Positions 24,372 to 35,910 of a stretch of DNA of 64,000 bases are shown piece after piece. This stretch comes from Symbiodinium natans. Lineage: Eukaryota; Sar; Dinophyceae; Suessiales; Symbiodiniaceae. The stretch lies in assembly GCA_905221605.1 (NCBI GenBank), contig CAJNDS010000516.1, positions 56,925-120,924 of the forward strand, given 5' to 3'. A program made the position numbers and the translations under genes. Below the pieces are notes generated by a model. That model saw only the letters and a program-made list of their open reading frames with translations. It was not told the origin of the DNA and made no database searches. Each line of letters starts with the position of its first letter. Position 1 is the first letter of the stretch.

Positions 24372-27027
24372 GTTTGAGGGGCCTCTGTGCATCCGCTTCA
24401 TGAAGCCCTAGACTTTTGTGCAGACTTTCAAGCCTTAAAAGTTAGCAGAGAATTGTCGAAGGAGGTTTCAATCTGTTGGGACCCGACGTTGTGAAGGCAT
24501 GGTTTGAGAATTGTCGAGCCCGTTTCCTCACGACTTTGCACAGGTGCAAAGGTCTTGCCGAATGTCGTCAGCTGCAGCTCCGCGATCAGCGCATGCGAAG
24601 GAGGCGCACAGTGTCTTGGCGATGATGCAGATGGACAGCAGCCCTGCTAGCATCACACTTACAACCCGGCATCCTTCACAGGCAGCATCGCATCTTGAAG
24701 TGCGCCATAGACGGTTATTCGCATAGATTTTTTGATGCTGGCCAAATTCGCTCAGACTTGAGTAGCTTAGACGAGCGGTCATGGAGAAAGGTGCGTGAGG
24801 AATGTAGAAGCGCATATACCCGTATGTCGCCGAAGACAAGGGTTAGACAAATTCATGCGAACTGTGCAGATGTATCGAGTGTGCAGCTGTGAGCAGCAAC
24901 CAGCCGATTTTGCCGGAAGCGGGCAGCTGACAGGTGGATGTTTGCTCTGGACATCTTGCGAAGCATGCGCCGTGCAACTTGGCACGCAGATAGAGAGCAA
25001 GAGTCGCAGGTTTGCCAAGATGCTGTGTTAGGCGTCCCGGGCTCCTGGATCCTCAGCTGAGCCTCTAGGTCTCCAGGTCATGGGATTGCTGAGGATGCAT
25101 TGCTCCCTGACCTGATCGCCTTCAGTGCGAGCATGAACGTTTGTGCCCGCGCTGGACACTGGCAAGAAGCCATTCAGCTTCTGGCGGAGATGAAAGCCGA
25201 ACCTTGTCTGCAGGCAAAACACTGTTACAGCCATAAGCGAGTATTGGTCGAATATACCTTCTTGTATAGACCCACACCAGTACTCGAATGCCCATTCCCC
25301 CTGCCGTACGCTTCGTGATTTCGTTTCGCGATTTTCGCTCTCCATTTGCAGAGAGAGTGCTCCGCCCCTCTGTTCTGAGCACCCTAAAACCCCACGGACC
25401 TGGCCGAGGTACAAATGCAGCCCAACACCGTCAGCCGCAGGCTTAGAGGGGTTTGCTTCTGGGAGCTCCCAGACAGGCCCTTTTGATCCCCGGCCCCCCG
25501 CATTCCTGAACTCAGGTTACAACTCAGCAATGGATGCATGCACGCAGACATCAGAAGGATGGGCATCTCTGCCGCAAGAGGCCCTTCTCTCTACACAGTG
25601 CTAACCGAACGTGCTCGTCCCATCTCGTCCCCCCCCCCCACCCCCGCCGCGCAAAAATTTGGAGGCCGGTGCAATCACACTTGGGCACTCTAGACGGCTC
25701 GTAGTAAACCCAACAAGAAACACCCATAACAAAACACTTTGGGGGGTAAAAGCAGGCTCCTCCTTTTTGGGGGCCCTCTTACGAGACCGGCATGTGGTCT
25801 TGTCTTAGTATGGCTCTAGTTGAGCGGCGCACCCCATCAAACAGCGTGACTCTTGCGGGCGCAAAGTGTCTCCTCTGCACTTAGGGGGTTTTCCGAAAAC
25901 AAGGATACCCTTTTGGGGGGTTCCTTTAAGGGGATTCTATTCTATTTGGGGTATTAAAGGGGGACCCCTATTTTGGGAAATACCTTGTCTGCCTTTGTGC
26001 ACTGAGGCAAAGGTGCTGCAGCTCTTGGGTGACATGCATCAAGAGCAAGTGCATCTGCAGACGGACACCTGGTTCATGATGTAAAGGCTGCGCACTCTTC
26101 GAGATACTCTTTGCGCCTTTTCGCCATGTGCCCTCACCTGCTCTGAGGAAACTTGCTGCAGTGCCATTCGAGCATGTGGACTGGCAGGACCCGTGTCACC
26201 TTCCCCTGAAACCGGCTGAGAGGATGCCGATTTCCAGTGCTTAGAGGCCTAGTTGAGATAGGCGACACGCAGCATTGATTGGTGCGGCTCTGGCACAGGA
26301 TGTTGGGCGACAGCATTGCTGTTATGGGAGCAGCTGTGGCAGAGCCCCCTCGAGGTGGACTGCTCATTGACTTGCTTTTGCAATGCTCCAGGCTTTGCTG
26401 GCACTTCACTTGGCAGGCAGCAACTGGAGGTGAGCTTGAATGGAGAGAATATCAGCATGCCAGTTTGAGGTTGACGCCATCGCATTGGGAGCGATTCTCT
26501 CCGCTTGCCGCTGGGACGTGGCCTTGTCGCTGCTTCGCGAAGCGGTGGCCGATCAGCTTCGGATTGGGCCTCAGTTCAATGCTTCAATGCGGCATGGGTA
26601 GGGGCTTGCAACGATAAGTTGCGATTTGGGCAGGCGCGACGGCAACCGCAAGACATCGCAAGGCCCTTGTCCTCAAGCCGCCAATGTCCCGAGGCCAGAC
26701 GCCATCCATTTCGCCCAGTCCATTGTTGTGTCTGGGCTGCCCTTGTTTGCTTCTGAATGCTGCAGATGATATGCTGCGCACAAAATCGTGAACCCCAAAA
26801 GGCACCCAAAACCCAAAAAGCACCCCAAACCTGGAAGCATCTTGAAGCTTGAGCCCTACATGGGTGACCACCTGGTGGACACGGGTGACACCCGCAAAAC
26901 CGAGCATTCATGGATACCGGAACATGTTGACGACTGTGTCCGTGCTCAGGCATGCGAGCAAGCTGGCCGCTTTCAAATTGAGACTTCCTTGCTCGATCAG
27001 CTGGCAGATGAGGCGCGGCAGGATTGA
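24287..27027 (+). CDS. Pentatricopeptide repeat (PPR) protein, multi-exon
   Basis: At least seven short + strand exons encode successive PPR motifs: 24287-24371, 24544 to about 24610, about 25070-25200, about 25412-25440, about 25516-25600, about 26005-26070 and 26464-26597. A likely terminal exon lies at 26950-27027. The signature is (P-N/D-x-[IV]-x-[FY]-x-[SA]-[AS]-[IM]-x-[AV]-C...W-x-x-A-[LI]-x-LL-x-x-M). PPR proteins bind RNA, usually in plastids or mitochondria, and act in editing, cleavage or translation; they are numerous in dinoflagellates. No targeting peptide is visible because the first exon was not found. Introns contain a MITE-like element (25872-25995). Exon 1 to exon 2 phase agrees (1 nt + 2 nt), supporting a spliced gene rather than scattered fossils. 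Confidence 0.75.
24544..24610 (+). CDS. PPR exon
   Basis: After ttgcacag it reads (G)AKVLPNVVSCSSAISACEGG, the canonical start of a PPR motif, in phase with the preceding exon. The 3' end is approximate. Confidence 0.7.
25070..25200 (+). CDS. PPR exon
   Basis: Reads HGIAEDALLPDLIAFSASMN then VCARAGHWQEAIQLLAEMKA. It holds one full PPR unit with the conserved W and LL.EM. The acceptor tctccag lies just upstream and the donor is not clear. Confidence 0.75.
25412..25600 (+). CDS. PPR exons (two, split inside a motif)
   Basis: EVQMQPNTVS (about 25412-25440) ends a unit and opens the next. After ttcctgaactcag the sequence at 25516 continues GYNSAMDACTQTSEGWASLP then QEALLST. The motif is therefore interrupted by an intron of about 75 bp. 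The second unit is diverged (WASLPQEALLS in place of W..AL.LL). Confidence 0.55.
25872..25995. mobile_element. MITE-like inverted-repeat element, copy 4, inside a PPR-gene intron
   Basis: The left arm TTTTCCGAAAACAAGGATAC and right arm GGGACCCCTATTTTGGGAAA pair imperfectly. The centre AAGGGGATTCTATTCTATTT followed by GGGGTATTAAAGG is almost identical to copy 1. It lies in the intron before the PPR exon at about 26005. Confidence 0.6.
26005..26070 (+). CDS. PPR exon (C-terminal part of a motif)
   Basis: Reads AKVLQLLGDMHQEQVHLQTD, the second helix of a PPR unit (A..LL.DM...QV). Boundaries are approximate. Confidence 0.45.
26464..26597 (+). CDS. PPR exon
   Basis: The acceptor is catgccag. It reads FEVDAIALGAILSACRWDVA then LSLLREAVADQLRIGPQFNA, ending before gtaggg. 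This is a PPR unit with a shortened inter-helix loop (ACRWDVALSLL). Confidence 0.65.
26950..27027 (+). CDS. Probable terminal exon of the PPR gene
   Basis: After cgtgctcag it reads ACEQAGRFQIETSLLDQLAD then EARQD and a stop. ACEQAGRFQ resembles the middle of a PPR motif. It is the last open exon-like piece before non-coding sequence. Confidence 0.4.
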   Translation, partial: ACEQAGRFQIETSLLDQLADEARQD

Positions 27028-27039
27028 CAGTGTGGTCTA

Positions 27040-28130
27040 ACATAACCTTTGCTAGTAACTGCTAGTATCTTCAAGAGCTCTTCACAAACATAGCCGGCAT
27101 CCGCATGAGATGGCGCTGCATTCGTTGAATTTGTCAGGGGCGACGCTGGGTGGAAGTTTGCTTTCATCTGCAGCATGGGAAAATCAAAGCTAGCCCCTTC
27201 TTGCACATTTCAACCCGGTCAACACGAGTGGAACGCAGTCAGTCTGATTACACTCAATGCCGCTGCATAGCCCAGAATACACAAAACTGCTTCTCGGCTC
27301 GAAGACTCCGTTCTCTTGCAGGGAGCATGGAAGACTGACCGAGTACTTTGTTGGTGAGTTGCGGATACTTTAGGGGTTAAGCTCCTGCAGAGGTCCGACT
27401 TCCGACTTCCGACATGCTACCAACACCATAGCTCGCAATGGGCGGTGGGTTGACTGTAGTCCCGCCGCCTTTGCTTGACCCAAGGGCTTAGAATGCGGCA
27501 AAGTGCATTGTGCCGATGCTTGTCCCGGCGGCCGGGGCGCTTGGGCCTGTGGGTCCCTCGGCTCTTATGTTAACCTTTGTGTTATCGTTAGTTCTCAGTG
27601 CCCCCGTGAAAACTAGTACATCTGGCTGGCTCGGGCGCGGCACACCTTCCATCAGTCGGCATCGGGATCAAAAAACAATGGTCCAACACAAGGTCAAATT
27701 GAGAACCCAAAAATGGTCCGCAGAGGTACTCGTATTCAAACTTTCTTGCAGCACCGCAGAGCGGGTAGGGAGCTGAGGGTGCTACAGTTTGTTACCGTTC
27801 TTGTTACTGTTGACCATGACAATCCAGCCAGCTCACCGAAACCCGTCTCGTGTACCGCCCTGTGGTGGATCCCGCGACCGCCCCGCACCCCGAAGTCTTC
27901 CGTCGAACACCGTCGCGTGCTCGGGTCTTTTCCGTGGAGTGGTCGGCCACGTCTTCTTCCGCCTTTGCTTGCCGCGCGCCCGCGTATCGCGACCCGCCCC
28001 TTTGAAACCCTAACGGAGAACCCAACTCCCGAGGGGCTTTTGGGATTAAAAGCAAGGATCAATGAAACAGTAAGGATCGAAAACGTCGTAGTTGTTCTCG
28101 TAGTGTCGTCTACTAGTCGTAGCAGTTGTA
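27040..28130. other. No gene recognised
   Basis: Overlapping ORFs at 27713-28147 (+) and 27736-28062 (-) are both open, with no motif to choose between them. Confidence 0.35.
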
Positions 28131-28136
28131 GTAGTC

Positions 28137-28675
<539 letters not shown>

Positions 28676-28829
28676 CTACTACGACGACTACGACTGCGAT
28701 TGTGACTGCGACCGCGACTACGACGACGACGACTGCTACTATGAATACTCATCCTACTATGAGCACTTTGACTAGTGCGAGTGCTATGCGTACTATGAGC
28801 ACTATGAGCACTTCAGTATAGTACTATTC

Positions 28830-29510
28830 TTGTTACCTCTTTATCCTTGTTTTTTGATCCGCTTGTTACCTTTATCAATGATCCGTTTTTTTGGCGTCGC
28901 CCGCTTCTCCATCAGCCCCATGTCATCCGACTGGCTGAGGTTCGCCTCTGCGGCGGGTTTGCAGAGGCTCCTGTGTAGCGGCTGAGCGTCCGGGCTTGTG
29001 GTTCAAGGGGCTTCGCATGGCTTCGCATGTTTATTCAGGCTGTTTGGAGATTGCACCTCATGCCCTTCCGCGCCTCTAGGCCCCGATGGATGATTGCCGC
29101 AGCAAATTGGCTTGAGACTTTTTTCAAAGACGTAAACAAGAGAGTGCCCACACCACATGGAGTGCAACGTTCGGCAACAGTAGTGGACGCAGATTAGACA
29201 GTCCTGCCGGTGGCGGGGTTTGTGTGGGCCAATCGCAGCACGATTCACCAACGCAAATATATGCGTTCACTGCGCAACCAACTAGATATTTTTCTTGAAT
29301 CGGGACCATCATGGTGGCGTGGCCGTTCCTCGGCAGATGGACATGGCTGCTGGTCCTGTCAGGCACGACCCAAGTCTTGGTGGTTGGTGCAGCTTGCATG
29401 ACTCGAACACGGACTGATCACAGAATGTGCAGATAGCAGTAGCGTTGGTGCGTACAGCATACAGTATACAGTATACAGTGTACAGTATACAGTATGCAGT
29501 ATGCAGTATA

Positions 29511-29544
<34 letters not shown>

Positions 29545-30140
29545 ACAGTATGTAGTATACAGTATACAGTATACAGTATACAGTATACAGTATACAGCAT
29601 ACACTATACAGTATACAGTAAGCGCATGGGAAGAGGTGAAAAAGGTCTTTCAATGTTCGTCGTGCAAGCTTGTTAGCACTCGTATGGCGGTCGCAGCTGA
29701 ACAGGAGATCTTCTCGTTAGAGCTGTATTCAGAGTGAAAGCTGCTGTTGCTTTAAAGGGTATCAAGCTGATGAAAGCTAATGACAAGCACGTCAGGTGCA
29801 CAGGTGCCAGAGCAAGAGCAGAGAATCGTTCTGCCTCTTGTGGAAGTCCCATCAACCCACACCATTCTTGGCCGTCGCTTGAACATACCCCCGGATTCAC
29901 ATCCAAATGCGCTTGGCAACTATGCAGCTCGGCCTTAGACAAAACATTTTCATCCTACTTTCAACCTGCCACGCAAATCGATGCCATGTCCCACTTTGGA
30001 TGTCAAGGCTTCAGGGTCGTTTGTTGTGAGCAGATAGGCTTGTTGTGTTGATGTCTTGTTATCTCGCCTTTTCCGTTTTTGGCTTAGCATGGAGAGTGCC
30101 AGTGAGAAAGCAGTGTGCGCGAAAGCAGCGTGTCTGACTG
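28830..30140. other. No gene recognised; contains the 7-bp ACAGTAT array
   Basis: ORFs at 29003-29399 (minus) and 29734-30051 (plus) lack recognisable motifs. The upstream exon(s) of the aspartic protease presumably lie here but could not be identified. Confidence 0.35.
29453..29621. repeat. 7-bp tandem repeat (ACAGTAT)n
   Basis: About 23 copies of ACAGTAT with ACAGCAT, GCAGTAT and GTAGTAT variants. Tyr/Cys/Ile-rich frames on both strands are artefacts. Confidence 0.95.
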
Positions 30141-30147
30141 AGCTCAG

Positions 30148-30243
30148 GACAATGTTCAGTACCATGTGGATATCGAGGTCGGTGTGGGCTGTGTCGGCAA
30201 GACCCGGCAAAAGTTCCAGGTCGTGCCTGACACCGGCAGCTCA
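30148..30243 (+). CDS. Aspartic protease exon with first catalytic Asp (DTGS)
   Basis: Reads DNVQYHVDIEVGVGCVGKTR then QKFQVVPDTGSS. The frame runs into a stop at about 30255 if not spliced, so a donor must lie near 30241-30250. Confidence 0.75.
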
Positions 30244-31666
30244 GACACTCCCTTCTGATGTATGATCAGATGCGATTTGGTGATGGGGTGCGTGTTGTTG
30301 GGTCTGGGAGTTGGAGTCACAAGCTGTTGTGGACCTGTGTTATGGTTGGCAAGAATCAGCCAAGGACTTGTGGGTTCCGGCGGCGAACTGCACGAAGTGC
30401 AGAGCCGGCACTGCCAAGTTCGACATCAGCCAGTCCTGCAATGCAGTCCAAGTCGGCAACCGGATAACATTCCGGTACGGTGATGGCACCGTGGCCACTG
30501 GAGGCTCATTCTACGATGCCGTGAAGATTGGGGACCTCGAGGTCGCCAAACAGCTTTTGATCCAGGTCGATACCATGGAGTCTGACTCAGATCGCGAAGA
30601 GGAATTTTTTTCTGTCGTGGCTTATGAGGTTTAGAGCTGCGTATCAGGACCTTTCATTCCCTTTTCACTCCTCACCTGGATAGGACATGGCCGTCTTTTG
30701 ACAACTTAGGACACACACATGAAGTCTGATGGTATCCTTGGCCTTGCCCATCATTACGCCTCAGACCGCGGCTTGCGCGGAGAGACCTTCATGTCCACTC
30801 TGTTTCGGGAGCATCCCCTTCTCCCAGCACAGTTCTCCTTCTACTTGACTGGCCGTGGCAATGGTGGTGAAAGATCGCAGCTGGTCTTTGGAAATCCAGA
30901 CTTGCAACACCATTCCAAGGAGACAGAGTTTCACTACGGCAAGGGAGATTACATGTCCACAACGGAGCTGTGGCTGACCAGCGTGTGGTCTATCGGCTGG
31001 AGTGGAACGGGCGTTGATGTGACCTTCCCAGACCGTGGCACTTTGGGAGCTCCGGCACTGATCGATTCAGGGTCATCACTGCTGGTCATCGAGCCTGGCG
31101 TCTACGACCGACTTATCAGCGAGCTGAAATGGAGGTTTACAAATTGTCATGACCTACCAGAACAACAGATCATGAGTTGCGACTGCCCACCGGCGAACGA
31201 CTTGAGTCGCATTCCACAACTAGTTATCAATGTAATCGATGAGCACAACCAACAGTTTCCTCTTTGCATGTCACCAGATGAGTATATCCTAGAGTCAGTG
31301 GATCCTATAGATGGGCGGACATCCTGCGTGCCCTCGATTCAACGCGGGTCTCCCAGCCAGCCAGTCCCATTAATTTTCGGCATGACGTTCATGAGGGCCT
31401 TCTACACAACTTTCGACCTCAAGAAAGGCCGGATCGGCTTCGCCCGGAGCAACATGTCACCGCTTCCAGGGAATGCAAAGTGCTCTGCAGACGCACAGCC
31501 ATTGCTTCGGCGCAGCATTTGGTTCGCCTCATTGCTGGTGGCAGTCGGTTCGATGATCTTCGCGTGCTATGTCTTCATGGTGCCCGCGGGTCGCATTGAT
31601 ATTTCACGGACGCGCAGCCGGGAAGCCCAAGAAGGGCTCGGGGTCCCTCCAGCATCCGGCATCTGA
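30148..31666 (+). CDS. Pepsin-type (A1) aspartic protease with C-terminal membrane anchor
   Basis: Three exons can be assembled. Exon 1, about 30148-30243, begins after gagctcag and carries the first catalytic motif DTGSS (Asp codon 30229-30231), preceded by the strand VQYHVDIEVG. Exon 2, about 30365-30620, continues DLWVPAANCTKC and contains RITFRYGDGTVATGG, the flap-like region. Exon 3, about 30722-31666, opens with SDGILGLA, holds the second catalytic motif ALIDSGSS (Asp at 31064-31066; DSG instead of the more usual DTG) and ends the fold with PLIFGMTFMRAFYTTFD and GRIGFA. A hydrophobic segment near the C-terminus (SIWFASLLVAVGSMIFACYV) suggests type I anchoring in an endomembrane or the cell surface. 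The enzyme would hydrolyse peptide bonds at acidic pH. The N-terminal signal/propeptide exon was not found. Confidence 0.85.
30365..30620 (+). CDS. Aspartic protease exon (post-DTGSS to flap)
   Basis: DLWVPAANCTKC follows the DTGSS of the previous exon exactly as in A1 proteases (DTGSSxLWVP). YGDGTVATGG corresponds to the flap region. The 3' end is near gaggttta at about 30626. Confidence 0.8.
30722..31666 (+). CDS. Aspartic protease terminal exon (second Asp, membrane anchor)
   Basis: About 315 residues counted from the in-frame ATG at 30719; splicing probably begins at tctgatgg after cacatgaag. It carries DGILGLA, the second active-site Asp in DSGSS, a Cys-rich insertion (CHDLPEQQIMSCDC) and a membrane helix around residues 267-289. 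The tail is short and basic (RTRSREAQEG). Confidence 0.85.
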   Translation, partial: KSDGILGLAHHYASDRGLRGETFMSTLFREHPLLPAQFSFYLTGRGNGGERSQLVFGNPDLQHHSKETEFHYGKGDYMSTTELWLTSVWSIGWSGTGVDVTFPDRGTLGAPALIDSGSSLLVIEPGVYDRLISELKWRFTNCHDLPEQQIMSCDCPPANDLSRIPQLVINVIDEHNQQFPLCMSPDEYILESVDPIDGRTSCVPSIQRGSPSQPVPLIFGMTFMRAFYTTFDLKKGRIGFARSNMSPLPGNAKCSADAQPLLRRSIWFASLLVAVGSMIFACYVFMVPAGRIDISRTRSREAQEGLGVPPASGI

Positions 31667-32098
31667 CGCGTTTGACTCACTTTGGGCCTGTGTGGGCCTT
31701 TGCACATGAGGCGAGCTGCTGAGAAGACTAGGGACGAAGCAAGCTGCCACAATGCCACAACAATGCTGCCCTGCAGCTACAATTTCGATGATCAAAGTTT
31801 TCCAGTGCAGTCGTCCGCTCATACTTCATCGTGCAGCCGGTAGCTTTCGCCCGAACCTCCTGCTGATTAAACTTGTGAATCTTGCCATGGAGCGATGGGC
31901 AACGGAGTTTCACTCAAGGGTCGAGATGACTTCAGAATCGGAGAGCTGCAAATTGAAAACAAAAGAAGGCTCAGCACAAAAAAGTAGACAGGAACACTCT
32001 GGAAAGCGCCGCATCTGAACATGCGCCAAGCAAAACGCCAGCAGGGACTGGAGGCACTTGCATCATACCGTGCGTCTAGCAGTGATTCGCCCAATAAG

Positions 32099-32230
32099 AT
32101 GACAGGAAGTGCGCCTGTACTCCTGCTGCTGGCGGTAGTGAGCCTTGCTAACGATGAGCCCCGCTGCCTACAGTTTGCACTCAATATAAGAGTTTTACAC
32201 CCATTGGTGTGCCGCCATGTGCCGCCCCCC
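32099..32230 (+). CDS. Possible signal-peptide-bearing first exon
   Basis: The leader has a short n-region, a leucine/valine core (VLLLLAVVSLA) and a polar boundary (NDEPRC), as in secretory signal peptides. The frame stops after 43 codons unless spliced. A longer in-frame extension upstream is possible. Confidence 0.22.
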
Positions 32231-33442
32231 TAACATTACGCATACAAAACAGCAAGGCGCAGACTTGAATGTTAGGGTTGATGTGGCTCTTCAGCCAGGA
32301 CGTTTGGTGTTTGCTTAGACTTGAAAAGCGGCTGCAAGTGGGAAGCTGCGAATGGTTTAGGTTTAGTTTCTGAACGTGTAGACTCGTAGCCTAACCCTAA
32401 ACACCCCAAAACGGGCAGATCCCCCGACACTTGCAAGCTGCGACAGGTGAGCCAAGAGATGGGCTGCATGCACTTGGGCATGCAAGGCCGCAGGGAACTT
32501 CGAGTCGATCACAACGAGTCATTTGCTCGATCGACTGTCTTCGAAGTAGGGCTTCCTATTGCATCGCGTTCTGGGTCACGGTTTGTACGAGCGTGTTCCC
32601 GGATCGCGGCTTCCGTAAGCATCCTTCTGGAATCGCGTGCTTTGGATAGCTGTTGAGAGCAACACATCACCAAAAAGCCCATTGTGTTAACAGCTAGTTG
32701 CCGCTGCTTTTGCTTGTCCTGGGGTAGCTGCAAGCCGGTTTATATGTCACCTACGTAGCGTTTTTAGGGTACGTACGGTTTATAGGGCAATGTGTACATT
32801 TTGAGTTTCGGGAGTATATAGGCTTCGAAAGCCTCTTCAAGATGTATGGTGTGTATGGCGTGCGTGAATCAGCAAGAATAACATATGGACAAGGAGAGGC
32901 GCAGGAGCGCCAGGAACAACATAAGTAAGATCAAAAGTGTAAAGCAAAGCACCCTCGCATATGACGTGAAGACTAAGACGCACCGTAGGTCACCGTAGTA
33001 GACGAAGAGACACCAAGAAGCAAAACGAGAGCACAGGAAGCCAAGGTGCCCCAATAAGCAAGATTTCGTTCGAGTTTGAAAGAGCTTTTTTGCAACTTGT
33101 GGGCTTGGAGAAGCGAATGAATTGCTGCCCGGGCTCGGCTGCATCGAGTGATTCGAGGCAGTGGGTGGAGACGGCCGCAGCCCTTACACCGTAGCTACTT
33201 GCCCAAAGTTACGAATGTGCGGGCTTGTTTGATCCACGGCCACGATGCTACCGATGACGTTGCGTTCCCCCAAAGCTCTGGTAACTCGGGTTCTAGCATG
33301 CTTCCATGGGGCCCCTGAGTTCCGAGGGTTGCTTGGGCCCTCCAGGGAGTTTGCAAGGGGGTCCCCGTGGTTTTAAAGAGCACTGCTTGAATATGATCCC
33401 ATTGAGCCTGTGCACCTCCCAGCTTGCGCAAGTTCTTGTAAG

Positions 33443-33534
33443 GCCTAAACCCTAAACCCTAAACCCTAAACCCTAAACCCCAAACCCTAAACCCTAAACC
33501 CTAAACCCCAAACCCTAAACCCCAAACCCTAAAC
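33443..33534 (+). repeat. Interstitial CCCTAAA tract
   Basis: About 13 units with CCCCAAA variants. It lies 85 bp upstream of MITE-like copy 5. Confidence 0.95.
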
Positions 33535-33619
33535 TTTCTGGGAAGGCCGAGGCCCTCTTGAGATGCCCTGTCGCTGGAGGCTTGAAGGGATTCAGTGTAG
33601 GGCACAATTCACAGGCGAA

Positions 33620-33760
33620 AGAGGGGGTTACCCTTCTTGGTACCCTCTTTTGGTACCCTTTTTGGGGTCCTTAATATATATATATATATATATATTCTCT
33701 AACGGAATCCTGTTATTTGTGGTCTATTCTAGGGTCCCCTATTTCTAAAAAACCCCGCAT
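33620..33760. mobile_element. MITE-like element, copy 5, with internal (TA)n expansion
   Basis: Starts AGAGGGGGTTACCCTTCTTG and ends AGGGTCCCCTATTTCTAAAA then AACCCC. The core ACGGAATCCTGTTATTTGTG followed by GTCTATTCTAGGG aligns with the other four copies. A (TA)11 run at about 33673-33695 interrupts it. Terminal pairing is weaker than in copies 1 and 2. Confidence 0.5.
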
Positions 33761-34289
33761 TGTTCAAGCTTTGCAAAGCGCCCTCGTGCAGGCTGCCAGC
33801 AGCTCTGGCCAGCGTTGAAGCCGTGCTGCTTCCAACATGGCATCAAGAAAAGATGTGAGCCATCTGGGGGGCCCTTGGCCGAGCTTTGATACTTCCGAAT
33901 GCTCTTGAAAGTCTGGAAAGCAAGAGACTAGAACTGAATACGTTTACTACTCAAGTCCTTTCAAGTCGCACCAGAGTCCGTTCGAGCCTCTGCAAATGAC
34001 CTCGTGCTTCCAAAAGGTGCTAAAGATTGAATGACGATGCGATATGGGATGCCGTGGTTCCCTTCTCTCGCGCAGCTGGCTTCTGAAAGCCCTACCCAAA
34101 AGCAGCCGCCCGTATGAGCCTTCTGGCGTGTTTGGTCAACTGCGCCGAGACGGTTCCAAATTTTTTCTCCGAGCTGCGATTGATTTGCGTACCGTGGAAC
34201 AAGATCGAATCGCTAGATCGAAGGTGCTTGTACACTCAATTATGCTCCTGTGGTCTTGGCTGTGGGAATGGGAGCGTGTTCAAGCGTGG

Positions 34290-34560
34290 TCCCCCCCCCC
34301 CCCCCGCCCCCCCCAGTGGCCACCATCGTGCTCTCAACGGCCGCAGCGCGTACGATACGATCGCGCACATTGCTGTCACGTAATAATGGTGGGATGCGGA
34401 AAGCCAGCGGCGCACCATACACCAGGCCATGCGAAAAGAAAGATGATTTGGCCTCGAAACTCTACGCCCTTGGCCATCAGGACGCTTTTGACGACGTGTA
34501 CCTTGTCGCTGAACCAGCGCGTGCATTAGAGGCACTCGGCGTTGCCACGCCCTCCCTTGA
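34290..34560 (+). pseudogene. Reverse transcriptase fragment, frameshifted
   Basis: One frame reads LNGRSAYDTIAH near 34330-34375, matching the palm motif A of a non-LTR reverse transcriptase seen elsewhere in the window as SLDGRNAYDS. About 110 bp further, another frame reads LYALGHQDAFDDVYLVAEPA then RALEAL, the motif C region with an altered catalytic pair (FDDVY). Most of the domain between them is missing, so it is a decayed remnant. A poly-C run (34292-34313) precedes it. Confidence 0.6.
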
Positions 34561-35910
34561 AAAGCATGGTGGCTGCAGTTGCCAATCTCGGGAAGACTTG
34601 AGCTTGCAACCGCGTTGGGGGCTCCTCGAATCGCCGAGTTGGAGCAGGCGTGTGAAGGCGGCCTGGGCGCGGCGATGCTCCTCCAGCCACGGAGCCAGCC
34701 GCCATCGGGCATCCGCTTTGGTCCGCTTTTCGTCAGCATGTAAAACACGACATGCATCTCCGCCGACTGTCATAGCTAATCTTTTCTCCAGCAATCCTCA
34801 GAGCCAGTGATGAAGGTGAGGAAGCAATGCTTCCTCGTATCTCCGGACTCTGAGCTAATGCACCTTTTGGTTGCTTCAGCGGGCCCGGCGCAGGAGGATC
34901 AGGCACACGCGGCAATCTACCTGCCGATTTTGTCGTGATGCGCTGAGTGGAAACGAGCCCGTTTTTGGAATTGGCCATGTGCATGCCGACTGCACGTGAA
35001 CTGCGCAGTGCAACTGCGCCTGAATCAGAGATGCCCTGCGTGCCCGCAGTGTAGTTGCGCATGGCCCGGCGTAAATGCTGACAACCAACTTGAGATGACG
35101 TGCCGGGAAAGTGGCGTGCCAATTGAGCGTGCTTGCGCCAGTGCCCGCTGAACCTCTTGATCTTAGCAGGGAGCCGTCGAGTGACGTGGCTCCGCAGCAA
35201 ATGTTTGAGCCCGATGTCCAAGGATGTCGTCGGCTTGTTGGTGGGATGGGTGACTGTTGTGGTCGCACTTTTGGCCAGGACAATGCCATAGTGCGAAATT
35301 TGTGTGATATGCATCACGTCGCATGGGACCCAGTGTCGCTTGCGTATTGACTTCGCGCACGGAACGTTTCCTTGGATGTGTGGTCTTTCAGGCACCTTGC
35401 CCATCGAGAATCCGTAAGAGAATGAGCACGGTGCCAATGCGATCAATGCGACCACTTACTTCTCCGGATGGCCGCCACTCGTCAATGCTGAGTCGACGAA
35501 CTCTTTCTAAAATTGCCCATTGCTTCTGCAAGCCAAGCAGCTTTCACAATGGATCGATGTCGTCGAGCTGCTGGAGGCCAAAGGGCACACGCCTGCAGAG
35601 GCAGCCCTCACACGTTGCTCGGCTTGAGTCAGGGCTGCAGGGGCCAGCACCGATTGGTGCGGATGGGGTAGCGACCGACGGCAGTGACCTCGTCGACATG
35701 CGAATGCCCCGATCCAATTCAAATTGAGGCCATCGTCACCAAGATACTGTACGACCATATGGTGTGATAATGAGCTTCTGGGCCGTTCATCCAAACACTC
35801 ACATTCATTGACAGACAAAGTTTTAAAAATGGAATATGGTGCCCACAAAAAGGGAAGGAAAATGTGAGTTCTCGTTATCACTATAAGGACAAAGGACGTT
35901 TCCATTATAT

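Larger units (their letters stand above)
31680..34030. other. Little recognisable; one possible signal-peptide exon and MITE-like copy 5
   Basis: At 32099 an ATG opens MTGSAPVLLLLAVVSLANDE, which looks like a secretory signal peptide with a short continuation to 32230, but no downstream exon was tied to it. The rest holds short ORFs without motifs. Confidence 0.3.

Noticed and set aside
29309-29737. Tyr/Cys/Ile-rich frames on both strands
   Set aside because: Artefacts of the 7-bp ACAGTAT repeat.
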